Positions 12,101 through 23,200 of a stretch of DNA of 64,000 bases are shown piece after piece; position 1 is the first letter of the stretch, and every line of letters starts with the position of its first letter. A program made the position numbers and the translations under genes. The notes beneath the pieces were generated by a model, which was not told where the DNA came from, did not search any database, and saw nothing but the letters and a program-made list of their open reading frames with translations. This DNA is from Ectocarpus siliculosus (lineage: Eukaryota; Sar; Phaeophyceae; Ectocarpales; Ectocarpaceae): assembly GCA_000310025.1 (NCBI GenBank), contig FN649733.1:2652980-2716979 (forward strand). Direction: 5' to 3'.

Positions 12101-15100
12101 GGGGCAGCGGCAACGGCGCAGATTCCTTCGGATCTCCGACGGAGGCGGAGACCGAAGACCCTGAAGTCATCATCGCTCGCAGAAATGCGGAGCATCGACG
12201 AATGCAGGTAGAAACAACTCTTCAAGTGAACGATTCGAAGAACGGAGCTCAACCTGTCTTGGGCGACGGGTTCCCCTGTATGATGCACCTTTGACCACCG
12301 CTGTCGCTATTTCTGCCCCGCCCGCGCTACCGTAGTTCGTGGGGTAAGAACCCTTGCGAAGAGCGCCTAAGACCTTCTAGCGAGGTGTTCAGTGAGCTCC
12401 CCACACCCCCGCGCACCTTCTCTTGACTACCCCCCTTTATTTTATCAGGCCAAGCTCAGGCAAAAACGTAGGAAAGAAACTCGGCTGGAGCTGGAGCGGG
12501 TGCGAGCCCTGGAGGAGAAAGCGGAGGTACAGTTGGTGTGTTCTGACTGGCAACTCGAGTCACACATGGTTGCGGTAGAGACCACGGAGTGACCACGCCA
12601 AAAGCAATTGCACACGTACAAGACCAAACGTCGTTGTATGGTGTCTCGAGTGAGAGCCACCAAAACATCAATACTTGACCCGATTCAGTCGAAAGGAGGG
12701 GCTTTGAAGAGATGGTGTCTTCAGGTCCTCACAGAGACTTTGCGAGGCGGTCCTCACATAACGGAATTTGCCCACGAATCTTCAGGGTGGTCGGTGGTTT
12801 CTCAGCATTTCATCTGCCGTGAACAGACGAACGCAAGATGAAGAGCGCCAGCTGCACGAAACGATATGAACGTTGGTGCTCCGCACTAGAATGGTGCTGC
12901 TGATCCCAACTGCCAACACCAATTTGTTCGGCATTTAACCCTACTCTTGCCAGGTCGAGAAGGAAATGGCCGACGTCGTGGGACAGGCGGAGGAGAAAGA
13001 GCGTAGGCTGAACAAGTCACGCAAGAAGCTGGAGAGAAAGCTGGTGGGGAACCGTTTGGCGTTTTCCGGCCACCCTCTCCCTTCCACAGGCCGCCTCCTC
13101 GACCGTTGTCATCGACCCCAGTTTCGGAATGTGTCAATGGGAAAACCAACTTGTAGGCACCCCAGCTTTGATTGTGAGCACCCAAGGGACCCTGAGGTAC
13201 CAAAGCGTAGCCCCGCTAATAAGCGCGGTGATTTTTCCTTTTGTGGTGTTTCCGCACGGCAAAATGTAGGTGGAGGCCCGCGAGGAGATCGAAGACCTCG
13301 CGATGGAGCATGAGACGGAGAGGGAGGAGCTCCTCGACTCCATTCGGAACCAGAACAGGGAGCTGCAGCTATGGGAACAGGTGCGCCGCTCGATGTTCGT
13401 GTTCGTCGGCCACTCACCTGTGTGGACACACCGTCGGTGTTTCGCAATCAAAGGGGTATCGTATTTACGTAGTACATTGCACCATTCCCGAACGTTGTTC
13501 GATGGTCGCGCTACCGCATCAACCCGGGAAAACATCTACGGAGCGAACCGTGCCATGTGCTTACATCAGAAGTCCGTATTGGTGTACCTCCATTGGTCCA
13601 CTCTTGTCGCGATCCCAAGTATTTTGGCCCCTGCTGTAGTGTCTCCGGATTGCCGATGACGAACACCCTTAATCGAATACAACAACATTTGAGCGTGTCG
13701 CCCGGTTGTGACGGTGCTTCAGGTAGCCCGGCAAATCCTGTCGTCCAAAGAGATAGCCCGCATTTGGGAGAGGGGGGAGTACAATGAGGATGACCAGACC
13801 TGGATACTGCCGCACATCAAGCCTCGAGGGAGCTACGTCGGAGACCCTTGCAAGCTCCCACTCTTGGCCCCACCGGGCGCCTTACATGGCGACGGAGGTG
13901 GAGGGTTCGATGGAGACACAAACAGTCCGGCCAGCGGCCGGATGAGTAGCGCAAAGAAAGATAGGAGGAGGGGTGGGGGGAGAAGTGAGGCCGGCGATAC
14001 CAGGGCAAGCATAAGCGGAGGAGGTCAACTGGAGGGCAGCGGGAGCAGGGGTAGGATCGGGAGCCGGGCATCAGTGTCGGGTAAGGGTGGGGGAGGGGGC
14101 GAGCGAGGCGGCAGCGGTATCCGAAGGGCGAGCATCACCGGTCGCGGGGCCAACGAGGACCGACCCCCGCGAAGGGCGGGGGGGGAGGAAGCTGCCCCGA
14201 AGGAAGGGGGCGGTGGTAAGCGATGGCGGTGACAGTCTGGTAGCGTGCATCCTGTCGTACAACAATAGTTTCCACCTAGCAGCATGTCCTAGGTGGAAGC
14301 GCGTTGATGGATAGGTTTTGAAAGTGAAACTTACGCTCCTGTTTGGTGCTCACGACGTAGTTAGACAAGCGCACGCCATTTTCGCGGCAAAACGTATGCG
14401 CCACCCCTTTTCCATGAGCTCGCCGAAGAACAGCTCTGGTCTCGTATGTTGTCCTCACCCGTTTTCTTTTGCCTCACTTCGTACGCGCGACAGGCGTCTT
14501 CAACGAAGCCGACAGACCTTGGGAGTCGTTTGCCGGGAGGGAAAGTGGCGCGCCGAGAAGCAAAGCTGGCGCGAGTCCCGCGTCCGCCATTCTTTGGGAT
14601 AGTGGTGATTCGCCGGCGGACGACCACTACAGAGGGTTGACGCCCCCGATCAGTCCGTCACCGGTACAGACTCAGTTCGAAGATTATTCTGACATCCAGA
14701 TTGTTGCATTCGGCACCATGTTTTTTTTGGCACATTCGCCGTTCCCGTGACACTCCATCCTCTAATAGCAAAACATCTGGGGTGACAAAAACTGTTCATG
14801 CGTGCGAGTCTGTTTTTGATGGTGATTTGGGTGGAAGGTGGATATCTAACCCTTGCGTCACCCTTGTCCGACCTCAGGGGCAGCAATCGTTCTCCAGGCC
14901 AAGCCGCAGCAGGGAGTCCTTCGTTGAGGCATCTGATAGAAGCAGGTGCGCCCAGAGCGAATCTCTTGGAACAAGCAAAAAGCACGAAGAGAGAGCGCAC
15001 CCGTGACCTTTTCGAACACGAATAAACCGAACACGTGCCAGCTTGTACACAGAAAGGTCTCATCATGCTGCCCGCCATGCACAGTTCACGCAACGAAAGA

Positions 15101-16345
15101 GCATCTACAGTAACAAAGCTCGTTCGCAGGGAGCGATGATCTCACCGCAGCGACACTCATACCTACCTGTCCTTCGCACTTCCGACGAACGTCACGTGTA
15201 TGTGTGTGTGTTCTGGCTTGGTGGGAGAAGCCGGTACTCAAGCCATCCAGACTCTGCATCGTCGCCTTCGGCAGCAGCAGGCTGGGGGTTCTCGGGCGAT
15301 GGTTCCCAGAGAGAGGAGGTTGAGCTCCCCTCGCAAGGTGGCGGTGATGGCAAGATAGATCGGTGCCCCTCACGGCAAGGCGGGACTAGGACAGGGTAAG
15401 GCCTGTTTTTCTCGTAACCTCCCTGAGTTAATCTACTTGCCGCTTTTTTTGCGATCGTCGCCAAGAAATCGTCCCGGTGTCGTTGAGAGAAAGTCTAGGT
15501 GTATTGGGATCCGTACGTACACATACGACTTCAGCGTGAACACACGGACCGCAAGTTAGTGGCCGCACGATGATCGCCCGTAATTCCGTTTGGTTCTTTT
15601 CCGACCTTATTCGACAAGCTTTCAACGAGAGCGCTATATGCACTTCCTTCAACAGTAATCCCTCGGTACCTTCTGCCCCATGTTTGCGCTGCGGCAGTTC
15701 GCACTCGTTGGTTGGTTACCTGTAACCTCATATCATTGCACTCAACGTGTTGTGAACATACATGTAAATAGGGCAACATCCAGCAGTCGGCTCGGCCGAG
15801 AACATCGCCAACGACAGCAACAACATCAGCAGCAGCAGCAGCAAGGTTTTGCTTCGGCAGGCTTGGGCGGGAATGATTGTCCCGTCGATCCAGACTCTCT
15901 CATCCATCAGAGCGCCGAGTCTATCCACAGCTTCGGCGGCGGGGGTGGCGAAGCGATCGACTCCGGAGGCGGAGACAGGGTGCGGGCAAAGTCGCGAAGA
16001 AATAAAACAAGACCGTCGTTAGGGGGGGCAGCAGGATGGGGCAACCAGGAGGACCACGGAGCAAAGATAGACTGGGGAAGCGGAAGTGGCGAACACCAGC
16101 CCACACGAAGTAGCGGTGGCGGTAGCAGCGGGAGAAAGGAGCGGAGCAGACCGAAGAGCAAGGCAAGGAGAGGAGAGCGAGGCGACCCCGCTGAGGGAGG
16201 GGGGGCGGGAAGAGACGCCCCCGACCATCCTTCGGTTCTCGACTCCATGCTTTGGAAAGGAGGAGAGGACGTAGATCGAGCGCCGCCGGGGGTGGCTGCC
16301 GCGTCTCCTGGGTCGGGCGTGGATCTGTACGATTTCGGGGGCTAG
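6103..16345 (+). CDS. Kinesin-2 (kinesin-II) heavy chain, likely anterograde IFT motor
   Basis: Kinesin-2 carries intraflagellar transport trains to the flagellar tip. Exons: 6103-6231, 6831-6998, 7445-7591, 7991-8095, 8560-8748, 9039-9229, 9760-9843, 10066-10147, 10387-10953, 11144-11257, 11603-11689, 11998-12207, 12449-12526, 12954-13043, 13270-13380, 13723-14215, 14494-14663, 14878-14945, 15231-15395, 15784-16345. Every junction keeps frame, giving about 1269 aa. Seen: [11 protein letters not shown] at the N-terminus, P-loop GQTGCGKT (residues 98-105), NETSSRSH (about 215), [11 protein letters not shown] (about 247), and the kinesin-2 neck [14 protein letters not shown]. Coiled-coil stretches follow, then a Gly/Ser/Arg-rich tail with a Q-run near 15.82 kb. 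Introns 3 and 5 have GC donors (7592, 8749). The length and single-gene tail are closer to KIF17/OSM-3 than to KIF3A/B, but the subtype is not settled. A stop at 14232 would end the protein early if the intron after 14215 were retained. Confidence 0.93.
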
Positions 16346-17229
16346 ATAGACGTTATTGGCGATTCTTTTGTTATTCGGAAAATTCCGTGCCCAAAACACG
16401 CGGGATCGTAAACTGATGTGAATGAGAAGCGCGGTGTACGGGAGAAGCGACACCAATCAACACCAATACTACTGCCGATTCATGTACATCGATACCGCCG
16501 TATACGCATGTGCCTGTTCAGCGGCAGCAGTTGTGGACACGAACGTGGTGCATACGTGTCGCTCACAAACGAAAGTGCAACGACAATTAGCATCCTCCTG
16601 CGCAACCCCGTGTGGTGTGTCCAACGGGTTGCGAAAGCAAAAGGCTGACGTTCGCCGCACCGCGCCATCGATCAGCACTAAACATAGCTCATCACCCACT
16701 TGAGTTCACAACCCAAACTGTTTCACCCACGCTACACTCCGCGTACTTCTCTGCACCAAACCGATTTTAGCTTCTTGCCCCAGCAAACAGAGGCCAGACT
16801 ACCAACGAGGCTATAAGCAGCACCTTGAACCGCAGCTAGCTGTGACGACACCAACCAGTCATCATCCCTCTCAAGTGGGCGCGCAGATGTCTGAGGTATT
16901 TAGCGCTCAAACAACAATTTGACCAAAGTTTGCACGGGTATGTAGAGAACACACTTCGCCCAACGATATTGCTCGAGACGTGATGCAGGCGGCGCTTCCG
17001 CAGGCTGCCGGCGGCTCAGCACAGACATTTCGTGGTGTACAGGCACCGCAACCACACCACGGGCTTTCGTCGGGACAGAGCCGCAGCAATGACAAAGAAG
17101 CAGAGGACAAAAACCTTGGTGTGAAACTCTGGTCGAAGGAGACTACTGTACAACCAACTCCCGCTCCACCCCCGTCATCGAAATAGCGAGAAGGACGACA
17201 ACCCGGTTTCTGTAAGCATCAACGATCGG
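16346..17229. other. Convergent intergenic region
   Basis: Lies between the stop codons of the kinesin-2 gene (plus) and the carotenoid oxygenase gene (minus), so it must hold both 3' UTRs. A 67-codon open frame from the ATG at 16983 has no recognisable domain. A G-run of 13 sits just beyond the far border (about 17420). Nothing else is supported. Confidence 0.5.
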
Positions 17230-20200
17230 CTAGAGATGCGCCGTCGGCGTAAAAACGCCGTGGAAGCTGGCGCCCATGTGCCACGGGATGCGTGCCGTGC
17301 AAAGAGGAGGCGATTCTACCTTTTGGGCGTCCAAAACTTCTACATCGGTTGTGTGCGTCTTCGTGTTGTCTATGGAGAAACGAAATGCAGTAGTGACGGA
17401 CAGCGAAAGAGGCAGGGAGGGGGGGGGGGGGGAGGGGAATGAGCGAGCGAGATAGTCGCGGGAATGGGCAATCGATCGCGTTACGGAGCTGCCGCAGAAA
17501 CGAAAATACAGAGCAATGCTCAACGACACTGACACAAACGAAGAGTGGCAACACATAACCTCCGTGAACCGTTTGGTGCACCGGCCTTGCTGAGACCCAA
17601 AGACGAACAATCAAACCCTTGTGCACAAGCGCTACTCACATACGAGCACGATGAGGTACCCCTCCCCTTCTTGAGCATCTTTCGAGCTAGGCACAAAGAC
17701 CGGCTCTCCTGCGTACCGAGACTCTCCGAAGTCCTGCCACCAAGCAGCGGTGACGGAACCGAAACGGGCGAGCACCCGCGGATAAGGGGACGGGAGTTTG
17801 TACCACGTGGACGTGGGTCTCACGAGAAAATGGATTGGTGGTCGAACAGGGCACCAACGCAAGGTGCGTCCAGACGAGCACGACTCCTCTGTCCTACACA
17901 ATCCGCTTGGCACCCGCTCACGTGTGTCGTCCACGCCTCGCCGCTTTTCCCCCTCAGATCAACACGCTGAACGCTGTTCAGGAATCCGGGGTCACCAAGC
18001 AAGGCGTTCGTGAACACGATCCGGCTTGGCTTGCCCACGTATCGGAAATCCATCTGCGTTGTCACCGAGGCCAAATAAACAATCCGAAATCCGAAATCAG
18101 ACCCCAGGTGCCTTGTGAACTAGAAGAAGGTGGTGGAAAGGAGTAGGCGTTTCAGGCGTGCTGAACGTCCAGCTGCGAACCACGAGTGCGCTGCTTGGCT
18201 TGTTCCATATTGCAGGTGCATCGAGGATGACACGGAACCCAAAACCAGAGCAATGCCACCAAACAAGGGCATCAAGCGTTGTATGGCTGTGGCTGCCTCG
18301 CACGGCGCAAGACTCACCGTGGGTAGCTCCATCGCCAACGCTCCCTGCATCGAAGCAGCGGGGCCGTGGGAAACCACCTCCCCGGCCTCCATATCTATCT
18401 CGTACTTGTACGCGTCGCACAACACGTCTTCCGAGAACCTGACACGTCCCCGGGGGAGGTGTTTGGGGTGTACCCACGTCGGCGGGAGGCCCGAGCAGTG
18501 TCATTCGAAGTCTCTCCAGAAAGTTACGACTGTCTTACTTTCCACCACAGGGCCATGGGCCAATCCAACGCAGAGTGATCGTTACACACATAGAAAAGGA
18601 TGCTGGGCGTCGATTCCGCCACCCGACCCGCGACACTCCCCCGGCCATGCATACGCTCACGCATGCGTGGCGTTGGGCAACTCCTTTTACACGCCGGTCT
18701 TCCTCCGACCCGCTCCTCTCTTTTGCTTGCCTGGTCGTCATGAGGTTTCTGAAGACAGTCTCGATCTTTTCTCGGCCCCCGCCGTCGCGGTGCTTGGCGA
18801 TTATCACGGATACATTGCTCCCTTTACCCTCCTCTTGGAAGCCGTTAACGATGTGGTACGACGACGGCGCGCCAGGGAGTTCAACTCTCTTGACCAACTC
18901 CAATGTCTCCCTCGAGAAGAAAAACGCCTGGTAATGTTCAGAAACACCGTCGGGGGGGGCAACTAGGTTTCGAGAGGGAGCGGGGGAGAGCGAGGCAGGG
19001 AAGCCAGGTGTACAAAAACTGAAAAAAAATCAGTTGAGCGTGCGCAACGAATCACACGCCGTGACGACATGGAACAAGTCAACCCTCAGCACAGGCACCT
19101 CTGACTTCATGTTGTCGTTCCATCTAAACGCGTCCCCAAGCTGCCCGAACCCAAGCATAGATGCGAAGATTGACTTGAGCGATGCGGCGAATGGCGAGCT
19201 CACTGCCACCACGAATTCATCGGTGATAGTATTGTCATGCCAGAAAAGTGACGCAGGCGGTGTGTACGTCGTGCTCTTCTGCAGGACACCGTCAGGGGAG
19301 AGTTTCGTGATCTCCAACGCCCCCTTCGCCCCTCCTATTCCAATGTTGAACGTCTCCCCGGTATCTCTGTCCGTTGTCGGATGTGCGGAGTAAAACGCCT
19401 GGTGGGATAGAGCGGCAGAAAGGATAGGAGCATCGTGCGATTGAACAGTGCTGCTTGAGAGGCAATTTTGCACACCCTGGATGGAATTTTTAGCTTTTCG
19501 TCCAAGCTTCCGCCAGAGGAGAGAATAAACGGGTGCATGTGCAAAAAGGGGAAGACGTCCCAGGGTCAGGCAAGGCAAGGACGGTCATGCAAGAAAACGA
19601 CATAACTTCCCTGCGTGCATTTTCAGGTTTCAAGACCACGCCTGGCTGGAGGAGTCGTAGCGGACAGGAGGCACCGAGGAAAACCCACCATACATATTAG
19701 AGTGGAGGAGGAAGAAGTACGCAACTACTCTCTGACTCGTCGAATCAACTTGAGGAGGAACACCACGGTAGTAGGATAGTTCAATATCCGTGCGTGATCC
19801 CGTGCGCCGTAGAAGGGCCTGATCTGGCCGAGCGACGGGGGGCACAACATACGAAACGCACGAACGCGTCAATAGCCTAAACATATCATAAAGCGCCCAC
19901 AAGGGCTGGGAAAATCTCAGGTTTATTGTACACACGTGGTGGCACGTACAGCTTGCACACTAAACGCACGTTTCCCCTGAAAAATGTAGCATTTGGATAG
20001 CGCCAAGGGGTGCTACCCTTACACCAAGGAGCGGAATAATACAGAAAAGCATACGTAGATCTATCTGGGCCCCACACATAGGGTCGAACCCTCCAATCGA
20101 AAGAAGCAGAACATTCGTTCAACTCAATGGCGTGCAACTAGGTTCCGCACAACCAGGGGCACAGCAGAGGATGAGCGAATACCTCATCGGCTTTACCCAC

Positions 20201-23200
20201 CTGAATCCCGCCGAGGTCGCGCTCTCCGAGCGTCTCTAGTGTCACTGGATCAATCTCCGTCGGCTTGCCGCCCTCGTACAGCGCGTACAACTTCCCGCCC
20301 TTAACCATCACGCTGGTGTTGGCGAGATTGCCCGTTTGCTTCAAGACGTTCTTCCGCCACCCGCCTGGACGCGGTGTCCATGGCCTCCTAGTCCCGGCGG
20401 CCCTCTTTCCTTCGGGTGCGTTGGGGTCCCAAGAATCTGTAGAGACGAAGCGGTTTTGTGCGTACACTCGGCCGTCCTTGAACACCACCTTCGATGACGG
20501 GGGGACGTGTTGGAAGTTAGCAACGAACGGGTGCGGATGGGATCGGGTGCAAAGTTACTACAGTATGTTCTAATGTCTGCCGAAGCTAGGCCGGAGATCG
20601 ACACCACCGTGGACGTACTGCGGGAGCAAGAGAAGGCGATGATTATTGTTGCAGGGGGTTGGGTCGAACTTCAGAACAGTGGGACAAGATTTGTGGAGGC
20701 AAAGCTGTAACACTCAATAGCAGTGGCACCATGTCCACGTGCTTGCCGTGTCGCCCCAAGCACACGAGCTTTCCCACGCACAAACGCACCCTCTTCCCTC
20801 ACCTTACTAATCATTCCGTCTCCATCAAACCAATGGCCATACATCCGCTCACCCTCCCAATTCCTCGCAGGACCTGCGTGGTGCAGCAGGAGTAAAGACG
20901 CGTGGTACATACAGTCTCAGACAACAGAGGGCGTGGCACTATCATTACGCGAGCAACGTTGCTCAATACTTCTCGGGCGGCTAGCGACACTTTTCTCGTA
21001 GGTAAATTAGTGTCGCATGCCCGAGGGCCGGCAAGGCGTCCATGGTATGCGCAATCGACGCCTAAAGGAGCCGCGACTGGCTCTATTTTGCGGGAAGGCA
21101 TTCTGAATGCTATTTTTTTTTGCAATAAACACAAATTCTACGCAACATCTGAAAGGCTTTTGATTGCTGCGCAACGCACACAGGTTCCCACACACCAAGA
21201 GCAACACGGCACCAACACATAAGAGCGAACGATCAAACGCAGCGGGTTATAGCAGTAGGATCTGCGGCACAGAGGCCGCTGGCCCATAAAAGGACACACC
21301 ACGCCCTCGCGAAAAACTGTGAGAAAAAAAAATCCGCCCCACATCACGTAAATCTGCAGTTTGTACGGAAAATCGGCACTACCGCACGTTGAGCAAGCAA
21401 CGATGCGACCTGCACGACATTGTGCATGTCCGCTTGCGTCGTCCCCGGGAGGCAAGCCACCATACTCCCGAAAGGGAACCTTGAATATACTATCTATTAT
21501 CTGCACGACATATTGAGTTCAAGTCTGGTCGTCGACTGCATTCACTGCCGTCCACAAAGCAGTGTACTCTAGATCTTTCGTTGGTCTTGGACTCATTTTT
21601 TTTCTTCTCTCTCTTTTTGTTATTATTGTCCGCCGTACGCTCATGTATGCATCCATGTACGGACGTGCGTTGATCTCTTCTTGGAATATTTTGATTTTCG
21701 CTTTCAAATATTATACCGACGTCAACGCATCTCAAAGTACCTTTCTATCCTGATGTAGTATTGAACCAATCCATGCTTTGTCGCCACGCCTTCCGGCGCT
21801 TCAATTTCGAGGGTTGGTCGCAGCAGTTTGTGCAGAGCAACGATCAAAGAAGACAGTCTGTGGACGTTCATGGACACGTCCATACAGTTGGGGGCCCGAT
21901 ATAAGGCCGCATAGTGCCACGAGATTAGGCTGGCCGTATACAATATCGGGCACCTATAGAATCGCCATGTATGTGGAGGACACCTGTCAGGAGTATAACC
22001 AACCATGTGTGCACATACAAAGTGTAGGAAGATATGGCTCCCTCGGGGTATCTTGTCACAAGGAGAGTGACAGGAAATGCACCGTCGGAGATGGATATCT
22101 TCCGAAGTCCCTGGCCACTTGCCGAAAGTGGAAGCGGAGAGTCTTCGACTCTCCTCTCCCTCTGCCGCTATGGCCACTCTCTCTTTCTACCCTCTTCTCC
22201 TCGTTTACACATCACGAGAGGAAATAGCCTTCCCCTGGCAGTGGGATAATACTGCCACGGCACCGGCATCTGTCTCCGACAATAGCCAGTGTCCTCATTG
22301 GCGTCGACGTGCGTGATGGATTGCTGTTTAAATCGTATTTACCAGGCTACCTCCGGAAACGTAGTACGTTTAGTGACCAATTGGTGTTGCCTTACGCCCT
22401 TACCGGACTAGTGCTACACGCCTATCATGACCACGTATTATCTGGGCGCCACTTAGCGTCTAGACCGACTTATGAGAAGATTCGCCAAAAGTACTGGTGG
22501 CCAACCATGAATCGGGACGTCCGTACTTGGTGTCAAGAATGCCAAGCCTGTCAACGTCGGAAAACAGCCCACAACCGGAACAAATTACCAACGGGACATG
22601 TACCAGTACAAAGACCGTTTGAACGTATTTCGGTTGACCTAGTTGAATATAAAGTAGAATCAGTTTCAGCCGCCGGGGCACGGTGCAAACATGTCCTATC
22701 CATGATGGACCACCTAACCCGATTCACCGTGTTGACTCCGATTCCCAACAAGTCAGCAATCACTGTCGCTCAGGCCATTATCGACCGCATCATCAGCATC
22801 TTTGGATCGCCTGAACTGTTGCATTCCGACCAAGGACCTGAATTTGAGAACAGTGTAGTCCACCAATTACAGCGTATTCTGAACTATAAGAAAACCCGCA
22901 CGACACCATACCGTCCGCAGGGTAATTCTGTCTCAGAACGAGTACATGCTACCATGCACGCAATGCTTGCCATGCATAGTTCCATGAACCGCGATAACTG
23001 GGCATCATTGCTGCCTTTTGTCCAACTGGCTTACAACACGTCATTTAGCTCCACCATGCATGAAACACCATTCTTTCTTATGTTTGGTCGGAAGCCACGA
23101 CTACCAGTTGACATTATCCTCGGCATCCCTCATGTGGGAACAACAGCGAATACCGAGGAATTCTCTAAAACACAGGAAAATCTACAGGTTGCTTTTGAAC

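Noticed and set aside
13723-14232. Kinesin-2 ending at the TGA at 14232
   Set aside because: A good GTAAGC donor at 14216 joins in phase to 14494, and four further exons continue in matching phases with similar composition to a clean stop at 16345. An alternative isoform is still possible.
16983-17186. Plus-strand ORF of 67 codons after kinesin-2
   Set aside because: No domain, no splice link that keeps frame with the kinesin-2 tail, and it lies in a 3' UTR-like stretch.
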